DNA of 64,000 nt from Suillus spraguei (lineage: Eukaryota; Basidiomycota; Agaricomycetes; Boletales; Suillaceae). The translations under genes were made by a program, and so were the position numbers. Below, in pieces: positions 54,458 through 64,000 of the stretch (position 1 is its first letter; every line of letters begins with the position of its first letter). The stretch lies in NCBI GenBank assembly GCA_016800925.1, contig JABCPU010000274.1, positions 26,646 to 90,645 of the forward strand, written 5' to 3'. The notes under the pieces were generated by a model that was given only the letters and a program-made list of their open reading frames with translations, was not told the DNA's origin and did not search any database.

Positions 54458-56646
54458 AACTGGAGAAATGCACCTTCGATGCAGAAGAAGTGGAATACCT
54501 CGGAATGATAATTCGCCCCGGACAAGTTGCTATGGATACCGCCAAGACCAAGGGAATCTCCGAATGGCCAATTCCGAAATCTGTAAAAGATGTTCGGTCA
54601 TTCCTCGGCTTTTGCAACTTCTACCGCACGTTCATTTCCCACTATTCTGACATCGCCCGACCTCTTATCAATTTGACAAAGAAAGATAAGGCCTTTAAGT
54701 GGTCAACCGAATGTATGGACACCTTCGAAGAATTAAAACGACGCTTCACTTCCCAACCGGTACTCCATAACCCTGATCCTTCCCGGCAATTCGCCATTGC
54801 TACCGACGCTTCGCTTGTAGCAACTGGCGGAGTTCTCCTACAGACTGATGAGAATGGTGTTTATCACCCATGTGCATACCTCTCACAGTCTTTGAACCCC
54901 GCAGAACGCAACTACCAGATCTTTGATAGGGAACTCCTTGCCGTGATCCGGGCATTGAACGAATGGCGTCATTATCTCGAAGGAAACTCACATCCCGTCC
55001 TGGTATTCACCGATCATAAGAACCTTCTGTACTTTAGAAGTGCACAGAAGCTCACCCGTCGCCAAGCACGTTGGCAATTAATTTTGTCTATTTTCGACAT
55101 CGAACTGCATCACGTTGCAGGTACTAAACTAGCAGTACCCGATGCACTATCCCGCCGACCCGATTATGACTCTGGCAAAGACGATAACGAGGACCAGACC
55201 CTCCTCCCTGACGCTCTATTCGTTCGTCTTATTGACACCGACTTGAAGGATGTGCTGTCATCCTCTGATCTCCTCGATGACCCTGTCTTTAAAACAGCAT
55301 CTGATGCCCTTGACGGCGTGTGCCTTCCCCCTATGAAATCGGCACTTTCTGACTGGAAGATTGAGGAGAACGTCCTCTATTTTAAGAACCGCGCCTATAT
55401 TCCACCGGCGCATCGCTCCGATATCCTGAAAAGGTATCATGATCATCCTACCGCAGGTCACCCCGGTAGATTCAAGACTGAAGAACTCGTGAAACGTGAA
55501 GCCTGGTGGCCTGCTATGGGCTCTTATATTCGGAAATACGTTGAGGGTTGCGCCCTTTGCCAGCAAATGAAAACGGATACTCATCCTGTTCGCCCGTTCT
55601 CCCAAGTCTCCGTTGATCTCATCACTGACCTCCCCGTCTCTGGAGGCTTTGACAGTATCATGGTCGTGGTAGACCATGGCCTTACAAAGGGGGTAATTAT
55701 TATCCCTTGTTTGAAAACCATCACTTCAGAAGGTGTGGCTAAGCTATTTTTAAAACATGTTTACCGACGATTTGGACTCCATGACAAAGTCATCTCGGAT
55801 CGAGGACCGCAATTCCTATCTCGCTTCTCAAAGGAACTTGCCCGACTTCTCGACTACGTCATAGCTCCATCCACGGCTTACCACCCACAGACTGATGGCC
55901 AAACTGAGAGGCTAAATCAAGAACTTGAAACATACCTCCGCATCTACTGCCGAAACCATCCCGAAGATTGGGTAGAACACCTACCAATCGCCGAATTTGT
56001 CCATAACCACCGAAAACATGATGCAAGGAATGCATCACCCTTTTATCTGATGATGGGATATGAACCACGCGCTATCCCCCATCTTATCCCTGATTCATCA
56101 GTCCCTGCAGCAGAAGACCGAGTACGATCTCTGCAGAAGATAAGGGAAGAAGCAATCGCCTGTCATAACATTGCAATGCAGACAATGGCCGAACGATCCC
56201 GAGGAGATAAGTACACCCCATGGAAGATTGGAGATAAGGTTTGGCTATCTGCTGCCAATCTTAGACTCAAACTTCCATCAAAGAAACTTGCCCCAAAGCG
56301 ATACGGACCTTTCCCGATTATCAATGTCTTATCTCCCATCACGTTCACACTCAAGCTCCCTCCGCAGTGGAAAATCCACCCCACGTTTCACGCTTCTGTC
56401 TTATCATCCTATAACGAAACAGACGTACACGGCCCGAACTTCCCTGAACCACCACCCGATATCATCGAAGAAGAAGAAGAATATGAAATAGAAGCTATTC
56501 TTTCCCACAAAGGAACCGGCACTCGCCGATGCTATCTCGTTTCTTGGAAAGGATATTCATCGGGAGATAACGAATGGCTCCCAGAAAAGAACTTGAAGAA
56601 CTCCGCCCGAATCTTGAACACTTATAAGAAGCAACACGACCTCTGA
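54454..56646 (+). CDS. pol part 3: RT thumb, RNase H, integrase, chromodomain
   Basis: 730 aa. RT end (LEKCTFDAEEVEYLGMII, SVIPRSFLGFCNFYRTFI-type block), RNase H (ATDASLVATGGVLLQ, LAVIRALNEWRHYLEG, FTDHKNLLYF), the integrase HHCC region (HDHPTAGHPGRFKTEEL, CALCQQMK) and the D,D-35-E core (VDLITDLPVSGGFDS, ISDRGPQFLSRFSK, TAYHPQTDGQTERLNQELET). Then follow the GPF block (KRYGPFPIINVLSPIT) and a C-terminal chromodomain (YEIEAILSHKGTGTRRCYLV, SWKGYSSGDNEWLPEKNL). All catalytic residues I can check are present. The nominal start is a frame continuation of the upstream RT. Confidence 0.92.
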   Translation: MKLEKCTFDAEEVEYLGMIIRPGQVAMDTAKTKGISEWPIPKSVKDVRSFLGFCNFYRTFISHYSDIARPLINLTKKDKAFKWSTECMDTFEELKRRFTSQPVLHNPDPSRQFAIATDASLVATGGVLLQTDENGVYHPCAYLSQSLNPAERNYQIFDRELLAVIRALNEWRHYLEGNSHPVLVFTDHKNLLYFRSAQKLTRRQARWQLILSIFDIELHHVAGTKLAVPDALSRRPDYDSGKDDNEDQTLLPDALFVRLIDTDLKDVLSSSDLLDDPVFKTASDALDGVCLPPMKSALSDWKIEENVLYFKNRAYIPPAHRSDILKRYHDHPTAGHPGRFKTEELVKREAWWPAMGSYIRKYVEGCALCQQMKTDTHPVRPFSQVSVDLITDLPVSGGFDSIMVVVDHGLTKGVIIIPCLKTITSEGVAKLFLKHVYRRFGLHDKVISDRGPQFLSRFSKELARLLDYVIAPSTAYHPQTDGQTERLNQELETYLRIYCRNHPEDWVEHLPIAEFVHNHRKHDARNASPFYLMMGYEPRAIPHLIPDSSVPAAEDRVRSLQKIREEAIACHNIAMQTMAERSRGDKYTPWKIGDKVWLSAANLRLKLPSKKLAPKRYGPFPIINVLSPITFTLKLPPQWKIHPTFHASVLSSYNETDVHGPNFPEPPPDIIEEEEEYEIEAILSHKGTGTRRCYLVSWKGYSSGDNEWLPEKNLKNSARILNTYKKQHDL

Positions 56647-56701
56647 TCATTCCCCAGTCAATCAACTCGCATTAGCACTTGATCAACTACAACCGCTCTA
56701 A

Positions 56702-58171
56702 ATGTCTTTCCCCACTGCATACGTCACCCCCGTCACTGTTGCCAACAATGACTCCGACTCTGAAACTGAAAACTACGGAAATCTCACCACAGAAATTGAT
56801 AACACCTCTTACATCGAAGCCGCCATTCTCTGCGAGGGACACGCCCTTGAAATTGAAAGAATCCTTACTGAACGAGGCGCTTTCCCCGCGTTACTCCTCA
56901 TTAATATCATCCGCACCGCAGCGCTCATCGAAGTCACCGCTAAAGATATTACAGAAGCCACATACCGACATCGCTTTTTACATCTTCAAAAACGCATTCG
57001 TGCTTACGCTATGTTGCTGTTTCCCAATTCTTTTAAAAATGATGTTGAAGAGGCTATTCATATCATTGCCGAACGTCGAGCAGGTGTTGCTCGACCTCCC
57101 TCTCCGCAGGAAGATACGCCACTTCCTGTTCCAGCACCCTCATCTTCGCATGTTTATTCTAGTCTTGACGCCTTTACTGGCCTATACACTGCTGTCCAAG
57201 AGATCGGACAACTCACCAATAAGGTTGTCGAAACAATCCAGCAATCAGTCGCTGAAACCAGAGCGGCTAGAAGTCTAGTAGAAGAAGCTATCACCGATCT
57301 ACAACAAACACAGTCGGACCTTGCATCCCCTCGAACACCATCTCCCATCGACCAATCAGCTTCATCATCTCTCGTCGTGACCTCTCTTGACTGTCCTGAC
57401 TGGCTATATGAACCCTGCACAGAGGAGCAGTGCGAAGCCGCTAAACTACTAGGTATCCCTGCCACTGAGTTGGTAACACTCGGTCCTCGACTTCGTGATC
57501 TTCATATACATCCTCCCATGTCCATCCCATCATCATTCGGTCCTATGGATCCCGTCTCACCAGTCTTAGTAAAAGACTTTGGTATTACCTCCCCTTCTTC
57601 CTCAGCCGAACTTCTTACAATCGCTGAACGAGATGTCACCCCGGACCTCCCCATGTCAGCATATACTTTATCCCCTGCTCAACAGGCACAACTCAAGCGT
57701 AACAACACTCTCGCCTTAAAACGTATGAGGAAGAATAAGGGAAAGAAGCGCGCCAGATCCACTAGTCCCACGCCCATCATTTCCCCGTCACCATTATGCA
57801 AAGCTCATTCTAACCCTGACAAGAATATGAAGTGCTGCGTCTGTGGATTGCTAGGACATCGTCAAAAGAATTGTGCGGAATATCAGTGCAAGGTTTGCAG
57901 GTATTGGTCGCCTACCCATTTATCTCTCTACTGTCCTCAACGAGTTGGACCTCCTCCTTTCAAGTTAACCTGGAAGGACGAAGGATTCTATGACGCGCTT
58001 CATGCTTGGGAGAAACAACTTGACGATGAACGCATTCAAGCAGAGAAAAGAAGGGACTCTAAAAGACGCGCTGGTTCGGAGGAAGCTAAGTACATGATGA
58101 GTGGATCCTTTGCTGATGAAGACTACGAATGGAGTGACGATCCCGTCTATTATGCGAACCAAAGTGATTGA
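56702..58171 (+). CDS. ORF3: double zinc-knuckle protein in env position
   Basis: 489 aa, intact, 55 nt after the pol stop. I do not recognise a named family. The N-terminal 130 residues look helical (AILCEGHALEIERILTERGA, RFLHLQKRIRAYAMLLFPNS). A Ser/Pro-rich middle follows, with a basic stretch (RMRKNKGKKRARS). Near residues 377-410 are two knuckles, CCVCGLLGHRQKNC and CKVCRYWSPTHLSLYC, then a charged tail (EKQLDDERIQAEKRRD). It has no signal peptide or membrane segment, so it is not an envelope. Nucleic-acid binding is a reasonable inference. How it is translated is unclear: a subgenomic mRNA or re-initiation are possible. Confidence 0.85.
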   Translation: MSFPTAYVTPVTVANNDSDSETENYGNLTTEIDNTSYIEAAILCEGHALEIERILTERGAFPALLLINIIRTAALIEVTAKDITEATYRHRFLHLQKRIRAYAMLLFPNSFKNDVEEAIHIIAERRAGVARPPSPQEDTPLPVPAPSSSHVYSSLDAFTGLYTAVQEIGQLTNKVVETIQQSVAETRAARSLVEEAITDLQQTQSDLASPRTPSPIDQSASSSLVVTSLDCPDWLYEPCTEEQCEAAKLLGIPATELVTLGPRLRDLHIHPPMSIPSSFGPMDPVSPVLVKDFGITSPSSSAELLTIAERDVTPDLPMSAYTLSPAQQAQLKRNNTLALKRMRKNKGKKRARSTSPTPIISPSPLCKAHSNPDKNMKCCVCGLLGHRQKNCAEYQCKVCRYWSPTHLSLYCPQRVGPPPFKLTWKDEGFYDALHAWEKQLDDERIQAEKRRDSKRRAGSEEAKYMMSGSFADEDYEWSDDPVYYANQSD

Positions 58172-58186
58172 AAGTCGGTGACTTTC
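58170..58186. other. 7-bp hairpin right after the ORF3 stop
   Basis: gaaagtc and gactttc are exact complements around ggt. The stem starts inside the TGA stop codon (58169-58171). It is followed by a short purine run (gggggtaa, 58197-58204) where a polypurine tract is expected before the 3' LTR. Confidence 0.6.
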
Positions 58187-58204
58187 AGTATAATACGGGG
58201 GTAA

Positions 58205-58671
58205 TGTTACAATCGTGCGTGCCCCTATTCATTTCCTTTACCTTGTATATTACGTAACACGACTCTGATTCATATGCTCAACGCATTTGTACGATACATG
58301 CCTTCCTCATTTAGGATACGCATTTATATTCTCACAGTTATCTGGTCTGTGCGCACATATTGGCCTATTTAAGCACAGTGTACTTGTAGTAGATTCTTTA
58401 CTTTAATCTTACTGGGTTTTACCTGGAATCTCCTTCGCTTAGGTCTCCAACCTAAGTCGTCTTGAATCGTCTCTAAGTCTAAGCACTCCTTAGCCTTAGT
58501 CTCTATTCTCACGGATACCTCTTAGATTAGTCTTTGAGGCTGAACCCTTGATCGTACTCGGAACGCGTTCCTTGTACTTCCACCTTGTCTTCTTTTAGAC
58601 ATTGTAAGAACTCCCAGCAGACCGTCTGTGTCTTTTCACTGTCGCTGGTGACGCCACCCCAGTTCGTAACA
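58205..58671 (+). repeat. 3' LTR (467 bp)
   Basis: Same termini (TGTTAC...GTAACA) and length as the 5' LTR, three transitions different. It is followed by the right GGGAG target duplication (58672-58676). Confidence 0.95.
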
Positions 58672-58676
58672 GGGAG

Positions 58677-59179
58677 CGACGAGGGCGTGCGACTTCGGCA
58701 GGTGCAAGTCCGATGGATAGTATGGTGTTTGCAGTGTTGCGCTTTTGAATGCGAGAGCACTTCAGGGAGCGAATGAGTTTGTGATGGATGGGTTTCGGCA
58801 ACATGCGAGAGTTGTTTGGCATGGTAGGTTCTACCTGGGGTTCAGGTACGGGAAGTGGTTTGGGGGATGTGCGAGTAGGATTGTCAAGGACAAGGTTGGG
58901 GATGTTATTGTGGTGGGTGAAAGTTTTGAGCATCTCGGTCTTGAGGTGCGGAGGGAAAGTGGTGTCAATGACCGCTTGGTCAGTTGCACCTGCAATGGCT
59001 GCAGATAAGACCTCATTGAATGAGGCAGAAGCAGGGGGTGTGTAGTGCGTGACATTCAGTTTGGACTTGAAGAATGTTGTACCATTGTATGGCATAGCCC
59101 AGGCCTCGACGAACAGGATCCTGAATAATTTCCACCTAGTGCAGCTAATCAGTTTAAATGTATGCCGCGTCATTGTCAT
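58677..59179 (-). pseudogene. double zinc-knuckle relic, 5' half
   Basis: The minus-strand frame contains LFRILFVEAWAMPYNGTTFF, SFNEVLSAAIAGATDQAVID, a Pro/Ser-rich stretch (PNSSRMLPKPIHH-like) and EVARPRRS, directly at the target duplication. Joined in silico to the left flank (51069 downward), the text continues PTPITQT, similar to the SPTPIISPS before the knuckles of ORF3. So the young element inserted into this coding sequence in antisense orientation. Whether the target was still active when hit is unknown; a frame change lies between the join and the knuckles. Confidence 0.6.
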
Positions 59180-59952
59180 ATACCATATTTCCGATCAGAT
59201 CTGATCGACCCTACTTCTGTCCGGTCCACAGATCCTGTCTGGATCACCCATCCGAAAGTGCCCAATTCTCACACTCTAACTCCCCTGTGTATATCTGCAT
59301 CTATCTCCTTTCGGCATCCCTCCTGTTTCTGGTATTCTGGCTGTGTATATTTCCATCCTGCTTATTGATCTGTTACCTGTGTTTTATTTCCAACTCATGC
59401 TTACTGATCCGCTGTGCATTAACTAATAGACTTCCGTTATACTTCATACATAGCCCTCAGTCCCGGACTCCTTGATTATCCATGCTAGTTACTTACAGTA
59501 TATAAACCACTTGTAGATCTCCATAGAACCTTAGTTCAAATATCATCTTAGATTCTGCTCATTCTGTTTCCTCTGGACTTGAGTTACTGTCTGCTCTAGT
59601 CATCTTCCAAGACTTGGGATTGATTCCTTTAGTCTATATCTCCAACTCTATCTTCGGATAGTCTACCTCTGTTAGTTTCTAGTTAGGAACTCATTCTGAA
59701 ACTAGCCTTAATCCTTGTTCCATCTCTACACTCTGGATAACCTTTGTACGTATCATATCCAATACCTTTGGGTGTCCGGATCTGTCACGCAACCCCTTCT
59801 GGATCTTCAGACGTATACTTACCCTCTGAAATAAGGGGCATTACTGGGGAAAGGGGCAAAGCCCTTCGGATCTTTCACCCTTTGAGTACAGTCTCAACAG
59901 TATATTCGAACTCACACCTTTCCAAGTAACATTCTCTAAACCATTCCATATC
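59180..59952 (+). mobile_element. probable LTR and leader of a second gypsy element
   Basis: A 16-bp perfect palindrome (cgatcagatctgatcg) is at 59192-59207. A TATA box (tatataaacc, 59500-59509) lies before a leader that leads into gag at 59953. I could not fix the LTR limits because no second copy is in the window. No Tf1-type 11-nt self-complement was found here. Confidence 0.4.
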
Positions 59953-60226
59953 ATGCCTCCCCATAAAACTCAGAACACTCTCCAAGGAGCTGGACTTGGT
60001 CCGATCCAATGAGATCCCACACCCATCATCCAAACATTCACCAGTTTCTCTCAACACTGCGCAAGCATGAGCAACATAGGTCAAAGCATCTCTGCCCATC
60101 AAGCCAGACCGGATCCGGTTATACCAACTCGGAACCTGGATGACCCAGACTCTAATTCACGCCTGACCATTCACTTTGATGATGAGCTGCGTGGTAACCC
60201 ACTGGATGATGAAGGTGATGATCCGG
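59953..60226 (+). pseudogene. gag N-terminal fragment of the second gypsy element
   Basis: Starts MPPHKTQNTLQGAGLGPI, with a TGA at 60008-60010 (probably from CGA). The reading goes on with ARPDPVIPTRNLDDPDSNSR and DDELRGNPLDDEGDDPV and is then cut by inserted LTR sequence at 60227. The continuation of gag resumes near 61153. Confidence 0.6.
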
Positions 60227-61140
60227 TGTAAAGATACAATCTAGCCTGGGCTGTAGATAAACCACGGCCTAAACTAGTATGTGAGTCTTGCGCTCTACCT
60301 AGTCTGCTTCACTTGCGAAGGCAAGAACGTTCGACCCTAAAGGGAATGCTAAGTTAGTATAGTTCGATATTGCCCAACCTGTGGTGCAAGACTGCCGTCG
60401 GAGGTAGCGAGATGCTAACGGTGACCTCTGGTCCGTGGGAAACTAGTGGTAATACTAGCGGTAAGTGCGGGAAAGCAGTAGACAAGCTGTAGCAAAAGTG
60501 GTAAAACTGCGGTAGTGCGTGCAGTAAAACTGCGGTAAGGCGTGGGAAACTGGCGGTAAAACAAGCGGTGAAGCGTAGCAATGAAGCGCGGGAAAGCGTA
60601 GTGCAAGCGGTGAAGCGCGGGAAAGCGTAGCGCAAGCGGTGAAGCGCGGGAAAGCGGTAAAGAGCGGTGGTGGTGCAGCAGTAAAACAATTCTTAAGAGA
60701 CAGTGACTTCGGCGAAAGACTTTATTCCGTTAGAGACAGTAGTGGTGACAATTCCTAAGTACCGTGTGTACCATAGAGGGAAAAGTAAAAGTACCAGAAT
60801 GTGCGAAGAGTCCTTTTTAACATGTATTGTGAACGGCCGGAATACATAGCGAGAACGGTAGCAAGATAGAGATATTTAGCTAAGAGGCACACAGCGAGCA
60901 AGCGGCATCACGGAAGGTAAGGTAAGTCTTGCCGTAGCTTTAGTAACGGTGGAAACGAATATGCTACGCACCAATGGATCTTAGATGGAAATGGAATGGA
61001 CAGGAGGACATCAGTAGCGAGATTCGGTAAGGGGCAAGGATCCACGGAGCGAAAATGGTACCAGCAAGCAAAAAGGGGTAATGCTCGCTATAGGGGTTTT
61101 CTTGGTAGCCGCTGTAGACAGTAACAAGACACTTGTGTAA
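60227..61140 (-). mobile_element. family-A-related LTR inserted in gag, reverse orientation
   Basis: 60227-60430 is the reverse complement of the family-A LTR 3' part (the segment also present at 43255-43527). The rest is unlike the 44005 copy, so it is a different subfamily. The right end is uncertain, near 61140-61152, where the gag reading resumes (SMTLFATPDNEDPDDKEDNI). It contains a 29-bp minisatellite at 60570-60660. Confidence 0.55.
60570..60660. repeat. 29-bp minisatellite, about three units
   Basis: The unit agcgtag(c/t)gcaagcggtg + aagcgcgggaa repeats at 60593-60621 and 60622-60650, with a diverged unit before and a partial one after. Confidence 0.7.
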
Positions 61141-61152
61141 AATGGCACTTTC

Positions 61153-61744
61153 ATGGTCAGCATGACTTTGTTCGCTACACCGGACAATGAGGACCCAGAT
61201 GACAAAGAAGATAATATCCATCTGAACCCTCAGGACCAGGTCCTAGCCCAACTATCCATAGCCATTAATCACCTCGCTCGCAGTAGCCGTCATACCACCA
61301 CCTCAGATGACAGCAAAGTCAAAGTCTGCGAACTGGATACCTTTGATGGATCCGAACCTCGCAAGCTCTGGGCATTCTTTGTCCAATGTGAGCTCAACTT
61401 CCAGAGCAAACCTAACGCTTTCCATTCCGGATGTGCTAAAGTCAACTTCACCCAATCCTACCTTAAGGGTATGGCTTTTGAGTGGTTTGAACCAGATCTC
61501 CTTTCGGACGGATATAGCAACCATCCAGACTGGATGGATGACTACTCCGAGTTCATGCTTGAGCTCCAAACCAACTTCAGACCTCATGATCCCTCCAGAG
61601 ATGCAGAAATGCAGTTAGAGCAACTCCATATGTGTGATGGACAGCGCATCAACAAGTACATTGTAGAATTCCAGCGACTTGCCTCCCAAGTACATGAATA
61701 GGGGGACAGAGCTTTATGATGCCAGTTCTATAATGGACTTCCAG
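61153..61744 (+). pseudogene. gag middle part of the second gypsy element
   Basis: Contains QDQVLAQLSIAINHLARSS, the gag core (DTFDGSEPRKLWAFFVQCEL, YLKGMAFEWFEPDLLS, FMLELQTNFRPHDPSRDAEM) and the end EFQRLASQVHE followed by TAG (61699-61701), where relatives have tryptophan. It goes on with another TGA and FYNGLP, and is then cut by the LTR at 61745. The zinc knuckle and the start of protease are missing on the other side of that LTR. Confidence 0.75.
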
Positions 61745-62705
61745 TGTAACGAACATATTGGCGCTGGGCTTAAAACCCCATATTTTGACACTTGTCTCAT
61801 GTCTACAGGAGTTACCACTTGTCCATGGCCGTCTTACCCCGTTTAGCAGTACCAGCGGCATCCCATGCTTACTGCACACTGTACCAACTGCTACACCACA
61901 TTCCACGAACCGATGTCCTTCCATGTCCTTGCCGCGTCCGCATAGCTCCATTTGGTGTGTAGTTTGTTTCCTGTTTGTTATCACTGATTCCACGGCAAGC
62001 ATTATTACATGTTGCCTCGTGCCACAGCGCCTCCGCTATGTATACTTACGGCAGTTACTACACTCCAGCGCTACTGATCTCGCCTAGAGTATTCCGAGTA
62101 CATACGAATTAGGATATAAACACCGCATACCCCACACGATACAGTACCTGATTTTACACCATTGCATGTACTATAGGTCAGGATCATTGTCTAGCTCTGG
62201 ATCAACCCAGTAGTGGACATAGTCTTTAAAATTCCCTTATCGCTCGTTAATACATCACACTCGTTCTCCATTACCACTGGCATACCACTGGACTTTCGAC
62301 TGTTACTTTTGACTGAACTTCTCACGCTCTGCTACTTTACCGCTGAAAGTACTGGGACTTCTTTACTGTTTCTTTGCACCGCTCGCAACCTTACCGCTAC
62401 CGCTGAGACCACCACTCACATCACTCACTAGACACAACTGTTACTGACTTTATCTCGACACGGTAGCACCGCTACGCATGGCGCTAGTTCCGGCGGTATC
62501 ATCACTAACCGGGCAACTTACCGCTGACTTCAACGCTTGTTTCGCAAATAAGTTAGACTCGAACTTGACCATACTAAATAGGCATTGCCCTTTAGGGTCG
62601 AATGCTCTTGTTCTTACAAGTGAAGCAGACTAGATGGAGCGCAAGACTAACATACTAGTTTAGGCAGTGGTTTATCTACAGCCCAAGCTAGGTTGTATCT
62701 TTACA
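61745..62705 (+). mobile_element. solo LTR, family A (961 bp)
   Basis: Begins tgtaacgaacatattgg and ends ttgtatctttaca; parallel to 44005-44967 throughout. No target duplication is evident (ttccag before, ccgta after), and gag and protease sequence is missing between its flanks, so the insertion was accompanied by a deletion or formed by recombination between two elements. Confidence 0.75.
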
Positions 62706-62712
62706 CCGTACA

Positions 62713-64000
62713 ATGGAGCTACGACTCAATGCCGTAACCCTTCTTGATCTGAACTATCTGTGTCCATATGTCTCTCTTCCGTCTTTCTCCAATATATCTG
62801 ATTTTCCGGCCCTCATAGATTGTGGCTCCTCCCACTGCTTTGTAGACACTGACTTCATCTGAAAACATAAAATCCCTACCTATCAGATTCCTCTGCTTCC
62901 ACTCCGTTTGTTTGATGGTACCTGCAATTACAATATTTCCAAAGCCATAAACTTGTCCGTCCGATTCTCCTCTGGTGTAGTCACCTCTGATACTTTCTAT
63001 GTTACCCCTTTGGATTCCTCATGTTATATTGTTCTTGGATATAGCTGGCTCACCCAACACAATCTGTTGATTGACTGGGTATTGGGCAGCATTGAGTTCT
63101 GGACAAACATACAGGGAATGCCACTGAACCCATCCGCATCATCGTTACCTTTGGATATTCCATCAATGGTAGAAACTTCTCATCTGACACCTCCACGACC
63201 TCCAGATATTGCATCCATAGTAGAAACTTCCCATCCAACATCTCCGTTGCCTTCGGGCATCCCATCTGTGGCAGACTCGTCCTCTGACCAAATCCGAACC
63301 CTCTGCTGGTACCCCAGTCCCTAACATATCCCTGATAAATGCAGTGGCCTTTTGCTGTGCCTGCAAGTTAGAAGGATCTACTCAGTTCAGCATCTACCTC
63401 CGTCCCTCCGAAGTTAATCTCCAATCCGCATCCATATCATTCTATCCTCCAGACCTCTCCAGAATCCCTTCCGAATACCACGAGTTTGCGGACGTCTTCA
63501 ACAAAGGCAAAGCTGGACAACTTCCTCCTCATCGACCCTATGATCTCAAAATTGAGTTGGAAGAAGGGGCTAGTCCACCTCTCAGAACCATATATTCTCT
63601 TTCTCCAGTCAAGCTTGAAGCCCTCCAGAAGTTCCTTGATGAAAACATCTCATCTGAACTCCTCTGTTCCTCATCCTCTCCCCATGGAGCCCCCGTCCTA
63701 TTTGTCAAAAAGAAGGATGGTTCCCTCTGTCTTTGTGTGGATTTCCGTGGCCTCAACCAGATTACCAAAAAGGACTGATATCCGTTACCCCTCATTGCCA
63801 ACCTCCTAGACTCTCCGAGCTGCGCTAAAGTTTTATACCAAAATTGATCTCCGTTCTGCATACCATCTTGTCTGGATAGCAGAAGGAGACAAATGGAAGA
63901 CTTCCTTCCATATGCATTATGGCTCCTATGAATGGCTGGTAATGCCAGAAGGCCTTATGAATGCTCTGGCGGCTTTCCAACGCTTTGTCAATAGCGTGTT
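62713..64000 (+). pseudogene. protease and RT of the second gypsy element, partial
   Basis: Protease region FPALIDCGSSHCFVDTDFI (D-C-G instead of the usual D-S/T-G), then a TGA at 62860-62862, then YIVLGYSWLTQHNLLIDWV. Another stop follows in the linker. RT blocks are [40 protein letters not shown] and [10 protein letters not shown] followed by TGA near 63777, then out-of-frame [20 protein letters not shown] and [11 protein letters not shown] up to the window edge. Clearly decayed. It continues beyond 64000. Confidence 0.8.

Larger units (their letters stand above)
51075..58671 (+). mobile_element. complete Ty3/gypsy chromovirus with third ORF
   Basis: A 7597-bp element: 5' LTR 51075-51541, self-primer site 51543-51553, gag 51742-52581, pol in three frames 52572-56646, ORF3 56702-58171 and 3' LTR 58205-58671. 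It is flanked by GGGAG on both sides. The LTRs differ at three positions, all transitions, so it inserted recently by element standards. The order protease-RT-RNase H-integrase with a C-terminal chromodomain defines a chromovirus. Chromodomains in this group bind histone marks and steer insertion. Pol has two frame breaks (near 53700 and 54425), so this copy is probably not autonomous unless these are assembly errors. Confidence 0.93.

Noticed and set aside
56679..57278. 199-aa frame overlapping ORF3
   Set aside because: ORF3 in the other frame is longer, has zinc knuckles and continues to 58171.
40000..64000. CRISPR array or bacterial mobile features
   Set aside because: Repeats here are LTRs, minisatellites and hairpins; the sequence is eukaryotic with spliceosomal introns.

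Overview
The window is nuclear DNA of a filamentous basidiomycete (Agaricomycetes). The support is many 44-60 bp GT-AG introns, HET-domain genes, a DUF1399 protein, a KDZ-type transposon remnant and chromodomain-bearing Ty3/gypsy elements. The tandem WD40 family looks like those I associate with Boletales (Suillus, Rhizopogon, Paxillus), but that placement is inference.

Layout. Positions 1-20,000 are a conserved, gene-dense block: a broken GDSL/CE16 esterase gene (619-1707), a TMEM135-like membrane protein (2223-4494, minus), ribosomal protein S12 (5001-5500, minus) divergent from a Ski8-like WD40 protein (5750-7072), an unrecognised small gene (7845-8551), two tandem HET-domain genes (8800-10421 and 11165-12643) with a third HET relic on the other strand (7518-7915), a DUF1399 protein (13209-15388) and VPS41 (15749-19620). 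Most of these genes splice cleanly over many exons.

Positions 20,000-35,000 are a segmental tandem array of four WD40 genes duplicated together with their flanks, including pieces from the VPS41 side. Only the second copy (24290-26314) is intact. The others carry independent single-base lesions, two have a GT-to-GC first-intron donor, and copy 3 has a different 3' end. A broken 7TM-like membrane protein gene lies between copies 1 and 2. Positions 36,500-39,200 hold a SAP-like/coiled-coil gene and an Ser/Thr-Pro-rich gene on the minus strand.

Positions 41,000-64,000 are a nested transposon cluster: a decayed chromovirus pol (minus), a pile of family-A LTRs, a decayed KDZ transposase/Ulp1 protease gene with its partner gene (minus), a complete young Ty3/gypsy element (51075-58671; 467-bp LTRs differing at 3 sites; 5-bp target duplication GGGAG) and a further broken gypsy element running off the right end.

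The most interesting object is the young gypsy element. The 11 nt just downstream of its 5' LTR are a perfect complement of 11 nt in the LTR about 34 nt after a TATA-like box, as in Tf1-type self-priming. Gag and pol overlap by only a few bases across a T5 run. A third ORF with two zinc knuckles lies in the env position and is intact although pol is broken. The element sits inside an antisense coding relic that encodes the same double zinc-knuckle arrangement.
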